Shown here piece after piece: positions 1-8,300 of a DNA stretch of 64,000 nt. Source of the DNA: Lacibacter sediminis (lineage in GTDB: Bacteria; Bacteroidota; Bacteroidia; Chitinophagales; Chitinophagaceae); contig NZ_CP060007.1 in NCBI RefSeq assembly GCF_014168535.1, positions 4,030,001 through 4,094,000 of the forward strand. Direction: 5' to 3'. The translations under genes and the position numbers were made by a program. The notes under the pieces are model-generated. The model did no database searches. It saw nothing but the letters and a program-made list of their open reading frames with translations, and was not told where the DNA came from. How positions within the stretch are numbered: the stretch's first letter is position 1; every line of letters starts with the position of its first letter.

Positions 1-786
1 TCGTGGTGGTGTTATAATTATATTAATGGGTTTGGTTCAAGGCCAATGATTCACCTTTATCCTTTACTGGCAATCCCATTAGCAACACTCATAAATACTT
101 CAACAAAGCAAATAGTAATGCAGGTTTCTCTTTGGGTGCTGTTGTTGTTTTGTTGCTTCGTCAATATCAAACAAAGTACGCAGCAGGCAAAAAGAGAAAT
201 GTGGAGTGAGGAATCGAACGCAACGTTTAACCTGCAAACACTTTTTAAATCGAGACTCAGTTATAACGATCTCGTGGTCATGGATTGTGGCGACCGGCAG
301 CCCCATGCTTCATCACTGCCTGCTCAAAAATCAATGGCTGAAATAAATCCCTACGACAGCATACAGCAAAAAGATTTCATTCGGATGAGTGAGCAGGAAG
401 AGTTTGCACCTGTATCGCTGCAATATTTTACCGCTGCAAAAGATATCACTACATCATACATAAAAGCCAGCGGTACTTTCAACGCACCTGAACAGATATA
501 CGATTGGTACCGCTATCAGTTGATGGTGTTAACCGTTACACGCAATGGCGAGGTCCTGCTTTGGAAAGCCGTAAAGATCAATAATAAAATCGGGCTTGCT
601 GACAGCTCCTGTTTAAAGCATCCACGCATTGAACTCCGGCATACTGATCTTAATCAATGGGGACCTGTTCATTTCTTTGCACCACTTTCATTTAAACTGC
701 AAACAGGTGACGAAGTAAAAGTGCTGGTATGGAACCTGGCACGCAAGCCATTACTGATCAAAAACCTGAAACTGGAACTTTTTTAG
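1..786 (+). CDS. C-terminal part of a polytopic membrane protein, glycosyltransferase-39-like (partial)
   Basis: The reading frame is open from the first base of the window, so the Met at base 46 is probably internal and this is the last 261 residues of a longer protein. The visible part starts with a WW/GFGSRP segment leading into two hydrophobic helices (about residues 20-33 and 38-55), followed by a soluble region of about 190 residues that ends in beta-strand-like sequence. A short GxFGxRP motif before a hydrophobic YPLLAIPLA stretch is, from memory, typical of large Bacteroidota membrane proteins of the mannosyltransferase / GT39 type. That family assignment is inference. The gene ends 97 bases before the UbiA gene and is probably a separate unit. 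Confidence 0.6.
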   Translation, partial: SWWCYNYINGFGSRPMIHLYPLLAIPLATLINTSTKQIVMQVSLWVLLLFCCFVNIKQSTQQAKREMWSEESNATFNLQTLFKSRLSYNDLVVMDCGDRQPHASSLPAQKSMAEINPYDSIQQKDFIRMSEQEEFAPVSLQYFTAAKDITTSYIKASGTFNAPEQIYDWYRYQLMVLTVTRNGEVLLWKAVKINNKIGLADSSCLKHPRIELRHTDLNQWGPVHFFAPLSFKLQTGDEVKVLVWNLARKPLLIKNLKLELF

Positions 787-882
787 CAGATCTGCGTTAC
801 ATATTTTGTGAGCTTCAAATGACAGCCAGGCGATAGTTTGCCCATTAAACAAAGCTTACATTTACAATAAGCATCATCAACC

Positions 883-1746
883 ATGATCAGGAAAAGTACT
901 ATACAGCTGTTACGATTTCATTTCTCCATTTTCTTAATGCCGGTATATTGGTTTGCATTAACTCAATTGGTAAACATCAACCGGACAAATGCGTTATTGA
1001 TCTTTATCATTCTTCATGTGCTTGTGTACCCATCCAGCAATGGTTATAACAGTTATATGGACAGGGACAACTCTCCTATTGGTGGCCTTGCAAACCCATT
1101 GCAGCCAACAAAGCAATTATATTATACAACAGTTGCTATGGATGTTTTAGCTGTTGCACTGTCATTCATTATCAGTTACTGGTTTGCAGTTGGAATACTT
1201 ATTTATATCATTGGGTCAAGGCTATACAGCTATCGTGGTGTAAGGCTGAAACAGTATCCAATTATTGGTTATCTCACAGTAATTACGCTGCAAGGTGGTT
1301 TGGTTTTCTGGATGGTTTATCATGGATCATCAGTGATGCTTAAAACAGGCATGCCTATTGCAGGTATGATTGCAGCAAGCTTGCTGATCGGCGGGTTTTA
1401 TCCGCTTACACAAATTTATCAGCATAAGCAGGATAAAGAAGATGGAGTGACAACCATCAGTTACCTGCTGGGCTATCGCAAAACCTTTGTATTCTGCGCC
1501 GTTGTTTACTCTGTTGCCATGATGTTTGTTGGTTATACCTTCTTTTCATCACTGATGATAAAAGAATTTTTCATCCTGGCCATCTTTTTCCTCCCCATTC
1601 TCGTTTATTTCTTATGGTGGGCAGTGAAAGTGTGGAAGGACGAAAGTTTTGCAGATTTTAAACATACGATGCAAATGAACGTTTTGGCAAGTATATGCAC
1701 CAACGCAGCATTTATAACGATCTTAATCATGAATCAATTTGAGTAA
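883..1746 (+). CDS. UbiA-family prenyltransferase
   Basis: An integral membrane enzyme of 287 residues with about eight hydrophobic segments. UbiA enzymes transfer a prenyl chain to an aromatic or quinone acceptor at the inner face of the membrane. The first Asp-rich motif is at about residues 53-62 (N..N...D.D) and the second is the QDKEDG stretch near residue 187, followed by a TTISYLLG helix start. Both deviate slightly from the textbook NDxxDxxxD and DxxxD forms, as is common in Bacteroidota members. It is the first gene of a tight operon: its last 8 bases overlap the type III polyketide synthase gene. This pairing suggests it prenylates the product of the polyketide synthase rather than serving menaquinone synthesis. 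A weak promoter-like TTTG (837-840) and TACATTTA (857-864) lie upstream, with a short 16-base spacer. Confidence 0.85.
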   Translation: MIRKSTIQLLRFHFSIFLMPVYWFALTQLVNINRTNALLIFIILHVLVYPSSNGYNSYMDRDNSPIGGLANPLQPTKQLYYTTVAMDVLAVALSFIISYWFAVGILIYIIGSRLYSYRGVRLKQYPIIGYLTVITLQGGLVFWMVYHGSSVMLKTGMPIAGMIAASLLIGGFYPLTQIYQHKQDKEDGVTTISYLLGYRKTFVFCAVVYSVAMMFVGYTFFSSLMIKEFFILAIFFLPILVYFLWWAVKVWKDESFADFKHTMQMNVLASICTNAAFITILIMNQFE

Positions 1747-2827
1747 ACTGGTTTCCATTGGCACAGCCGTTCCGGCATTTAAACATGCGCAGAAAGATAT
1801 CCTGCAGTTCATGCAGGAAGTGTATGCCTTAGATGCTGTTGAAAACAGGAAGCTGAAATTTCTGTACAGCCAAAGTGGAATTGATACACGTTACTCTGTT
1901 GTTCCCGATTACAGTCACAAATTACCTGAATGGAAGTTTTATCCGCACAGCGAAAATCTTGAACCATTTCCGGATTTAGAACATCGCATGCGTTGGTACA
2001 ACCGTTATGCGGCACCGTTATCTGTTGATGCGATCAGGCAATGTATTGCAGGAAAGATAAACAGTCAGCAAATCACGCATCTTATAACAGTCAGTTGCAC
2101 AGGCATGAGTGCGCCGGGTCTTGATCTGATGGTGATGGAGCTGATGGATCTTCCAAAAAATATCTTTCGCACTTCCATCAACTTCATGGGTTGCTATGCA
2201 GCCATTCACGGATTAAAGCTGGCTGATATGATTTGCAAAACCGATCGTGCTGCAAAAGTGATGGTTGTGTGTACTGAATTATGCACACTGCATTTCCAAA
2301 AAGATGCTAGTCCGGATAGTATTGCTTCCACGCTTTTATTTGGAGATGGTAGTGCTGCAGCATTGGTGATGCATGATGATGTAACTGCAAAAGGACTGCA
2401 CCTGAAAAGTTTTTACAGCGAAATTGTGCCTAAAGGCAAACGGGACATGGCATGGGAACTCTCATCCACTGGCTTCTTAATGACGTTGAGCGGATATATT
2501 CCTGATCTCATTAAAGAAGATTTTGAACCGTTGGTGCAGAGAGCATTGCAACATGCAGATCTGCAACAAAACGATATCAGTAACTGGTGTATTCATCCCG
2601 GAGGAAGGCGCATTGTAGATACTATTCATAAATCGCTTCAACTACCGGAAGGAAAACTTCAGGCTTGTTATGATGTGTTGCGTGATTATGGCAACATGTC
2701 TTCTCCTACTATTCTATTTGTGCTGAAAGAATTGATGCAAAACAGCAGTAAGGATGAATCCATTTTTGGTGCCGCCTTTGGCCCTGGCTTAACAATGGAA
2801 ACTTTTGTAGCTTCAACACATGCCTGA
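1739..2827 (+). CDS. Type III polyketide synthase (chalcone/stilbene synthase family)
   Basis: A 362-residue cytosolic ketosynthase homodimer of normal family length. The catalytic triad is complete: Cys152 in FMGCYAA, His286 in CIHPGGR and Asn319 in GNMSSP. A second conserved piece, VSCTGMSAPGLD, lies at about residue 120. Such enzymes extend an acyl-CoA or acyl-ACP starter with malonyl-CoA and cyclise it to alkylresorcinols, alkylpyrones or phloroglucinols; which one cannot be read from the sequence. The start is a TTG at 1739, which overlaps the UbiA stop (TTGAGTAA) and implies translational coupling. The following methyltransferase overlaps its end by 8 bases. With the neighbouring methyltransferase and FAD enzyme it resembles the alkylresorcinol/alkylquinone operons of other bacteria (srs type). 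Confidence 0.93.
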   Translation: MSKLVSIGTAVPAFKHAQKDILQFMQEVYALDAVENRKLKFLYSQSGIDTRYSVVPDYSHKLPEWKFYPHSENLEPFPDLEHRMRWYNRYAAPLSVDAIRQCIAGKINSQQITHLITVSCTGMSAPGLDLMVMELMDLPKNIFRTSINFMGCYAAIHGLKLADMICKTDRAAKVMVVCTELCTLHFQKDASPDSIASTLLFGDGSAAALVMHDDVTAKGLHLKSFYSEIVPKGKRDMAWELSSTGFLMTLSGYIPDLIKEDFEPLVQRALQHADLQQNDISNWCIHPGGRRIVDTIHKSLQLPEGKLQACYDVLRDYGNMSSPTILFVLKELMQNSSKDESIFGAAFGPGLTMETFVASTHA

Positions 2828-3563
2828 TCTCACGAAACGATCATATCAAAAAGAACTACTCGATGGCGATGATATTCTGTTTGATGACATCAAACAGAAT
2901 ATGCAGGAACTGGATGTGATCAATACTTGGCTAGGTGGACACCAGATCACTATCAAAGGCTTTCAACATTTCATTAGCAGACTCAGTCACCCGCCAGTCC
3001 TGAGCTTGTCGAAGGATGGGGTGGCTCACCCGCAAACACTTCAAATTTGTGAAATTGGCTGTGGTGGTGGCGATAATCTGAGAGCCATCCAACAATACTG
3101 TAAAAAGAAAAACATCAATATAAAACTGATCGGTATTGATATCAACCCACATTGCATTGCCTATGCACATTCAAGAAGAGAAAATGAAGGCATTGAATTT
3201 ATCTGCTCAGATTATTCCACAGCAGCATTCACGCAAAAACCCGATATTATTTTTTCTTCGTTGTTCTGTCATCATTTTAGTGAGGATGAATTACAATTTC
3301 AATTCATGTGGATGAAGAACAATTCAACACTTGGTTTTTTTGTGAATGATCTACACAGGCATGTGCTTGCTTATTATTCCATCAAACTGTTGACCAACCT
3401 TTTTTCAAAATCATATCTTGTAAAAAACGATGCACCATTGAGTGTTGCAAGAGGATTTAAACGGGAAGAACTTATTCAACTTTGTGATCGACCATCTATC
3501 AACAACCATCAATTAAAATGGATGTGGGCTTTTCGTTGGTTATTGATTTATAAACATGACTGA
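2820..3563 (+). CDS. SAM-dependent methyltransferase of the polyketide operon
   Basis: A class I methyltransferase of 247 residues. Motif I is CEIGCGGGDN near residue 80 and the acidic end of strand beta-2 is GIDINPHC near residue 102. A DIIFSSLFCHHF stretch follows, as expected for motif IV, and the C-terminus is hydrophobic. It probably O- or C-methylates the aromatic polyketide. The start ATG at 2820 overlaps the polyketide synthase stop (ATGCCTGA) and its own stop overlaps the next gene in the same way. Oddity: residues about 57-69, with an LSLSKDG core, come from a short repeat inserted in frame just before motif I (see the repeat at 2987-3033). Removing one copy of the flanking direct repeat restores a smooth RLSHPQTLQICEIG junction, so the enzyme is probably still functional. 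Confidence 0.85.
   Translation: MPDLTKRSYQKELLDGDDILFDDIKQNMQELDVINTWLGGHQITIKGFQHFISRLSHPPVLSLSKDGVAHPQTLQICEIGCGGGDNLRAIQQYCKKKNINIKLIGIDINPHCIAYAHSRRENEGIEFICSDYSTAAFTQKPDIIFSSLFCHHFSEDELQFQFMWMKNNSTLGFFVNDLHRHVLAYYSIKLLTNLFSKSYLVKNDAPLSVARGFKREELIQLCDRPSINNHQLKWMWAFRWLLIYKHD
2987..3033. repeat. Short palindromic repeat inserted in frame, with 8-base flanking direct repeats
   Basis: The 8-base word TCACCCGC occurs at 2987-2994 and again at 3026-3033. Between them lie 31 bases carrying the core CCTGAGCTTGTCGAAGG (2999-3015). The period from repeat to repeat is 39 bases, exactly 13 codons, so the reading frame of the methyltransferase is kept. The outer parts (CACCC...GGGTG) can pair around the core. 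The core word is familiar to me as a dispersed repeat in many Bacteroidota genomes, and a related word is present in rsmE at 8736-8753. Whether the flanking repeat is a true target duplication cannot be proven from one copy. Confidence 0.6.
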
Positions 3564-4692
3564 CAAGCATTACGATATTGCAATCATTGGTGGCGGCCTT
3601 GCCGGATTGGCTCTAGCCATTCAATCAGCAAAGCAAGGTTATAAAGTTGTGTTGTTTGAAAAAGAAACATATCCCTATCACAAGGTTTGCGGCGAATACA
3701 TCAGTATGGAAAGCTGGAACTATCTTGAATGGTTAGGAATTCCGTTATCACAACTCCATTTACCGATCATCAAACAACTGGAAGTATCGTCGCCTGAGGG
3801 AAATATCTTTCAACATGAATTGCCGCTTGGTGGTTTTGGCATCAGTCGTTATAAACTGGATGAAATGCTGGCCACCATTGCCCGGCAACACCATGTTCAT
3901 TTACTGGAAGAAACAAAAGTGAACGATGTAATTTTTCACGACAATACATTCATTATTCATTCAACTGCCGGTGAGTTTACTGCAACAGTTGCAGCAGGTT
4001 GTTTCGGCAAACGATGTAATCTTGATGTTAAATGGAATCGAAATTTTGTACAGCAAAAACCAAATAAACTCAACAACTATATCGGCGTTAAATATCATAT
4101 CAACATCAATCGGCCGGCTGATGTAATTGCGTTGCACAATTTCAAAAATGGATACTGTGGTATTTCACAAATTGAAGATGGAAAATTTTGTCTTTGTTAT
4201 TTAACCACTGCTGTTAATTTGCAAAAAAGCAATAACAATATTGAACAGATGGAGAAAAACATCCTCTGCAAAAACCCACAGCTCAAAAAAATATTTGCTG
4301 AAGCTGAATTTCTATACAAGACTCCTGTTACCATTTCACAGATCAGCTTTGATCAAAAGCAACAAGTAGAACATCACGTGTTGATGATTGGCGATGCAGG
4401 TGGCATGATCACGCCACTTTGTGGCAACGGTATGAGCATGGCCATGCACGGAAGTAAACTGGCGTTTGAACAGGTGCATGCGTTTCTGCAACAGCAAATC
4501 ACACGGCAGCAAATGGAAGAATGCTACAGCCGCAACTGGCAACAGCAGTTTGCCAAACGTTTAAAAACCGGCCGCCTGATTCAAGGGCTCTTTGGCAAGC
4601 CAAGCATCACCAATCTCTTCATCAATTCAGTCAAAACGCTGCCCTTCCTAGCCAAACCGTTGATACGTCTCACACACGGCCGATCCTATTAA
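3556..4692 (+). CDS. FAD-dependent oxidoreductase (geranylgeranyl-reductase / aromatic-hydroxylase-like)
   Basis: A 378-residue flavoprotein. The N-terminal dinucleotide fold is clear: IIGGGLAGLALA at residues 9-20, then a Glu ending strand 2 (LFEKE) and a CGEY motif near residue 47. The second FAD contact is the MIGDAGGMITPLCGNGMSMA block near residue 280. These features place it among the FAD monooxygenases and geranylgeranyl reductase-like enzymes. As the last gene of the PKS operon (8-base overlap with the methyltransferase, ATGACTGA) it most likely hydroxylates the phenolic ring towards a quinone or reduces a prenyl chain; the sequence does not decide between these. It is followed by 55 bases that hold the operator-promoter region of the regulator gene. 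Confidence 0.85.
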   Translation: MTDKHYDIAIIGGGLAGLALAIQSAKQGYKVVLFEKETYPYHKVCGEYISMESWNYLEWLGIPLSQLHLPIIKQLEVSSPEGNIFQHELPLGGFGISRYKLDEMLATIARQHHVHLLEETKVNDVIFHDNTFIIHSTAGEFTATVAAGCFGKRCNLDVKWNRNFVQQKPNKLNNYIGVKYHININRPADVIALHNFKNGYCGISQIEDGKFCLCYLTTAVNLQKSNNNIEQMEKNILCKNPQLKKIFAEAEFLYKTPVTISQISFDQKQQVEHHVLMIGDAGGMITPLCGNGMSMAMHGSKLAFEQVHAFLQQQITRQQMEECYSRNWQQQFAKRLKTGRLIQGLFGKPSITNLFINSVKTLPFLAKPLIRLTHGRSY

Positions 4693-4698
4693 AAAATT

Positions 4699-4722
4699 AA
4701 TTTTCAGTAATTACTGAAAATT
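4699..4722. promoter_or_regulatory. Perfect 24-base palindrome, probable GbsR-type operator
   Basis: AATTTTCAGTAA is followed directly by its exact reverse complement. It sits 25 bases before the start of the GbsR/MarR-type gene and just before the probable -7 element TAACTTAG (4736-4743). The position over the expected -33 region fits autorepression. A degenerate version is found at 5306-5325. Confidence 0.6.
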
Positions 4723-4747
4723 CGGAATTGTTTGCTAACTTAGGGCC

Positions 4748-5254
4748 ATGAAATTATCGGAAGCCAAACAACAGTTCATCAGCACCTGGGGCGCCATGGG
4801 TACACATTGGGGTATTAACCGCACCATGGCACAAGTTCATGCGTTGCTGATGATCAGTCCTGACCCTTTAACACAGGACGATGTGATGGCCCAGTTGAAT
4901 ATCAGCCGGGGGAATGTGAACATGAACATCCGTGACCTGATCGATTGGGGTTTGGTGGATCGTGTGCTGATCCAAGGTGAACGCAAAGAATATTTCACAG
5001 CTGAAAAAGATATCTGGAAAGTAGCACGCCAGATCATTAAAGAACGCAAGAAACGTGAATTGGATCCAATGATGAAACTGATGGATCAGTTAAGTAAAGT
5101 GGATGGCGATAAAAAAGACAAGGAAGTAAAAACATTTCTTGATACTATCAGCGGTATTAAAAAATTTGGTGCACATGCCGATAGTATGCTCGATGTTGTT
5201 GTGAAGAGTGATGAGAATTGGTTCATCAGTACAGCATTGAAGCTCTTTAAATAG
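4748..5254 (+). CDS. GbsR/MarR-family transcriptional regulator
   Basis: A 168-residue DNA-binding protein. Residues about 25-85 form a winged helix-turn-helix with the pattern MAQLNISRGNVNMNIRDL followed by WGLVDRV and GERKEYF, the signature of the GbsR branch of the MarR superfamily. A charged C-terminal helical tail should mediate dimerisation. GbsR proteins repress transport or membrane genes in response to small ligands; the ligand here is unknown. A perfect palindrome at 4699-4722 overlaps its own promoter and a looser one lies in front of the next gene, so autoregulation and control of the downstream membrane genes are likely. A terminator at 5273-5294 follows it. Confidence 0.85.
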   Translation: MKLSEAKQQFISTWGAMGTHWGINRTMAQVHALLMISPDPLTQDDVMAQLNISRGNVNMNIRDLIDWGLVDRVLIQGERKEYFTAEKDIWKVARQIIKERKKRELDPMMKLMDQLSKVDGDKKDKEVKTFLDTISGIKKFGAHADSMLDVVVKSDENWFISTALKLFK

Positions 5255-5272
5255 TTGATCAAAGATCAATAC

Positions 5273-5294
5273 AGCCGATTCGTTCGGCTTTTTT
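5273..5294 (+). terminator. Rho-independent terminator after the GbsR gene
   Basis: The stem AGCCGA / TCGGCT with a five-base loop is followed by a run of six T. It lies 18 bases after the stop codon. Confidence 0.75.
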
Positions 5295-5305
5295 AAAACA
5301 CACTA

Positions 5306-5325
5306 TTTTCATTTTTTTCTGAAAT
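5306..5325. promoter_or_regulatory. Degenerate copy of the GbsR palindrome
   Basis: TTTTCA, seven T, then CTGAAAT reproduces both half-sites of the 4699-4722 palindrome (TTTTCAG...CTGAAAA) with the same spacing but a different centre. It precedes the membrane protein gene at 5343 by 17 bases. Confidence 0.35.
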
Positions 5326-5342
5326 TATAAAATACATGAAAC

Positions 5343-5696
5343 ATGAAACTGTTTAAGCAATTCGAATTTTACAGTAGTGTATTACTGATCTTGGCATTTT
5401 TTATCAGCTGGCTTATTACACATGAGGGCGGACTACTCTTCACTGCCTACTATGTTGTTGGAGCCCTACACGTAACCGGTATGATCGTCCATGCTTTGGC
5501 ACATTGGTTTACAAATACCAATAGCCTTCGTTTGTATTATCACTGGTTGGTTGTTATTCTGCTGCTGCTTACTCCACTTGGTATTGGCTTATGGATATTA
5601 TTATATGCCGCCCCTTTCATGGCAATTGTATACACATGGATCTGCTGGAGAGAATTAAGGGCTTTGCAATTGAAAGAGTTTGTGCATTTGAAATAA
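5343..5696 (+). CDS. Small integral membrane protein, unknown function
   Basis: 117 residues with three to four hydrophobic helices (about 10-26, 33-55, 66-84 and 86-104) and short charged loops. I do not recognise the family. It stands between the GbsR-type regulator and a second small membrane protein, behind a palindrome resembling the regulator's operator, so it is a plausible target of that regulator. Start ATG at 5343; an earlier in-frame start is not supported. Confidence 0.7.
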   Translation: MKLFKQFEFYSSVLLILAFFISWLITHEGGLLFTAYYVVGALHVTGMIVHALAHWFTNTNSLRLYYHWLVVILLLLTPLGIGLWILLYAAPFMAIVYTWICWRELRALQLKEFVHLK

Positions 5697-5717
5697 TTCA
5701 TCACTAAATAAATTGTT

Positions 5718-6155
5718 ATGAACTACACAATCCCCAACTGGCTCATTTACATTGGCGCAGCCGGACAAATTTTTACAGCCATGGTTTATCCTTATGTGCG
5801 ACACAAAGTTTTCGATTGGTACAACGATATCAAAAAGCTAAAACCGCTTAACCAGGAAATCGCAAAAACATATGGTCGCTACATACAAGGTTTAAACTTT
5901 TCCTTTGGTTTGATCTCCTTCTTACTGGCTGATGAGTTAAAGAATGGCAGTCCGCTTGCTGTTGCAGTAACCGGGTTAATTGCTGCTTACTGGACGGGTA
6001 AAGTCATTACACAATTTGCGTACTACCCTATGTATGAAATTCCAAATAAGCTCATTTTTAAAATTGGAGAAGTATTGATGAATACATTGTTCATCACCTT
6101 TGCAGTTGTGTTTATCTGGTTGTTTGTTTTTAATATTATATATTATTTAAACTAA
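5718..6155 (+). CDS. Integral membrane protein, unknown function
   Basis: 145 residues, about four transmembrane helices (near residues 8-24, 52-68, 77-97 and 116-141), with a polar segment (DWYNDIKKLKPLNQEIAKTYGRY) between helices 1 and 2. No family recognised. Only 7 bases separate it from the following epimerase gene and 21 from the previous membrane gene, so all three are probably cotranscribed. Confidence 0.7.
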   Translation: MNYTIPNWLIYIGAAGQIFTAMVYPYVRHKVFDWYNDIKKLKPLNQEIAKTYGRYIQGLNFSFGLISFLLADELKNGSPLAVAVTGLIAAYWTGKVITQFAYYPMYEIPNKLIFKIGEVLMNTLFITFAVVFIWLFVFNIIYYLN

Positions 6156-6162
6156 GTACAAA

Positions 6163-7146
6163 ATGACAAACAAAAAGATAATTATTGCAGGTGGTTCCGG
6201 CTTTATTGGGGAAGAAATGATCAGGTACTTTGGGAAAGATAATACGATTGTTATTTTAACAAGACAATTGCCCAACAGCAGTAATAACAGAAATCAATAT
6301 ACCAGTCTTACAAGTACTGAGCTTTCAAAAACTACTTTCATTCAGTGGGATGGAAAGACGATTGGACCATGGCACAAAGAATTAGATGGAGCAGATATGA
6401 TTGTGAACATGGCAGGTAAATCTGTGAACTGCCGGTACACAGCAAAAAACAAACAGGAAATTATTGACAGCCGTGTCAATGCAACAAAAATAATTGGCGA
6501 AGCGATTCATAAACTTGTACAGCCTCCAAAGCTTTGGATCAATGCCTCGTCTGCAACTATTTATAGACATGCCGAAGACAAACCGCAGGATGAATTAACA
6601 GGCGAAATCAAAGATGACTTTTCTGTTCGTGTATGTAAGCAGTGGGAAGAAACATTTTATGAAGAAAGAACTCCATTCACAAGGAAGGCCGCATTGCGAA
6701 TGGCAATTACACTTGGGTCAGGTGGAGTAATGATTCCCTATTTCAATCTACTAAAATTCGGATTGGGAGGCAAACAAGGCAACGGTAAACAAATGTATAG
6801 CTGGGTGCATATTGAAGACACTTGCAGAATGATTGAATACTTGTACGAACATAATGAGCTGGAAGGAACCTATAATTGTTCATCACCCAATCCTGTGAGC
6901 AATGAGCACTTCATGGAAACACTTAGAAAAGTAACCAATACAAAAATCGGTCTTCCCGCTTTTGAATGGATGCTGAAGTTGGGAGCATTCATCATTGGAA
7001 CAGAAACTGAATTAGTGCTTAAAAGCAGATGGGTTGTTCCAACAAAAATGCTGCAAGCTGGATTTGTATTTAAGTATCCACACCTGAAGGATGCATTGGA
7101 ACAGGTAATTGCATCTACTCCTAAAAAACAATACAAGCTTTGGTAA
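6163..7146 (+). CDS. TIGR01777-family NAD(P)-dependent epimerase/oxidoreductase
   Basis: An extended short-chain dehydrogenase-like protein of 327 residues. The N-terminal IIAGGSGFIGEE is the glycine-rich nucleotide-binding loop (GxxGxxG). It is followed by NMAGKSVNCRYT, the typical motif of the YfcH/TIGR01777 group, then INASSATIYRHAEDKPQDE, where the active-site Tyr/Lys region of classical SDRs is altered as in this group. The C-terminal part matches the DUF1731-like tail (NCSSPNPVSNEHFMETL). The substrate is unknown for the family. It probably belongs to the GbsR-linked transcription unit. Confidence 0.88.
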   Translation: MTNKKIIIAGGSGFIGEEMIRYFGKDNTIVILTRQLPNSSNNRNQYTSLTSTELSKTTFIQWDGKTIGPWHKELDGADMIVNMAGKSVNCRYTAKNKQEIIDSRVNATKIIGEAIHKLVQPPKLWINASSATIYRHAEDKPQDELTGEIKDDFSVRVCKQWEETFYEERTPFTRKAALRMAITLGSGGVMIPYFNLLKFGLGGKQGNGKQMYSWVHIEDTCRMIEYLYEHNELEGTYNCSSPNPVSNEHFMETLRKVTNTKIGLPAFEWMLKLGAFIIGTETELVLKSRWVVPTKMLQAGFVFKYPHLKDALEQVIASTPKKQYKLW

Positions 7147-7180
7147 AACTGCAGCGCTTCAATTGATGTAACTTTACAAC

Positions 7181-7543
7181 ATGAGCAAAAAAACACTTGT
7201 ACTCGGCGCCTCTGATAACAGTTCACGGTACAGCTATCTTGCCATACAACGTCTTCGCAATAAAGGCCACGAAGTAGTTGGTATTGGTAAGCATACAGGA
7301 ACTGTTGATGATGTAACAATTGAAACAACAAAGCAACCTGTTGAAGAGCTCGATACTGTTACGCTCTACCTCAATCCTCTTCATCAAAAAGAATATTACG
7401 ATTATATTCTTTCGCTCAAACCAAAACGCATCATCTTTAACCCGGGTGCTGAAAATGAAGAGCTGAAACAACTTGCGCTTCAAAATAATATTCAGCCAAT
7501 GGAAGCCTGTACATTGGTGTTATTAAGTACCGGGCAATATTAA
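7181..7543 (+). CDS. CoA-binding (YccU-like) domain protein
   Basis: 120 residues forming a single Rossmann-like CoA-binding domain: LVLGASDNSSRYSY at the N-terminus, then GHEVVGIG, a TVTLYLNP strand and IIFNPGAENEEL near the end. The family resembles the CoA-binding part of succinyl-CoA synthetase but lacks catalytic domains; its role is unknown. It lies 34 bases after the epimerase gene on the same strand. Confidence 0.85.
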   Translation: MSKKTLVLGASDNSSRYSYLAIQRLRNKGHEVVGIGKHTGTVDDVTIETTKQPVEELDTVTLYLNPLHQKEYYDYILSLKPKRIIFNPGAENEELKQLALQNNIQPMEACTLVLLSTGQY

Positions 7544-7699
7544 GCGGATTGTAGATTGACGATTGCGGTACCACTTACCAGTTGCCTATTATACATTGTC
7601 TGTTTTCTTCTTCGGTTATCCCCAGCTGTTAATAAACACATAACTCAACAATCTTGCAGCAGCCGGAAAGAATTTCGTAAATTAGGGAAACCCTTTTTT

Positions 7700-8173
7700 A
7701 TGAAATGGAGAAAATTCAATGGCGAGCATATCCGCATTCCGATCAAGGAAGAGGTACGTGCCGCCATTATAAGAGAAACCGGCAAAGGCTTTCGCCTGAA
7801 AGTTTGTGTTGGTACCGACAGCCAGGTAAAAGGAATGGAAACAGAGTTTGCAACGGTCATTGTTTTTCTACGTGAAGGTCATGGCGGCTTCATGTTCATT
7901 CACAACGAAAAAACAAGACAGAAGTATTCCATTAAAGAACGTATGCTTGTTGAAGTTGCAAAGAGTATTGAAATTGCTTATGAGCTTTGCGACCTCTTTA
8001 CAGAGTATGATGTGGATATGGAAGTACATGCCGACATCAACACCAACCCTCACTTCAAAAGCAATGAAGCATTGCGTGAAGCAATGGGTTATATCCTTGG
8101 TATGGGCTTTGCCTTTAAAGCCAAACCTGAAGCTTTCGCCAGCAGCAGCTGTGCCAATAAAATTGTGAACTGA
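7700..8173 (+). CDS. YkuK/DUF458-like ribonuclease-H-fold protein
   Basis: 157 residues from the ATG at 7700. An open extension to 7556 exists, but it is not conserved-looking and covers the promoter region. Landmarks are KVCVGTDSQVKG near residue 34, with the acidic residue expected at the first strand of an RNase H fold, then the acidic strand VDMEVHADINTNP near residue 110 and a C-terminal GYILGMGF segment. Proteins of this group are conserved in Bacteroidota and Firmicutes; nuclease activity is inferred from the fold only. Confidence 0.75.
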   Translation: MKWRKFNGEHIRIPIKEEVRAAIIRETGKGFRLKVCVGTDSQVKGMETEFATVIVFLREGHGGFMFIHNEKTRQKYSIKERMLVEVAKSIEIAYELCDLFTEYDVDMEVHADINTNPHFKSNEALREAMGYILGMGFAFKAKPEAFASSSCANKIVN

Positions 8174-8300
8174 TCTTTTGCACAGGTTCATCTTTCAACT
8201 GTGTGAACCACGGTTAGGTCTTCGTCTCTCCAACCTTAGCTGTTAATTACCTCTCTAAGCTTGAAATATCCAATCGCATATAATAAGAAAACAGTAAAAC

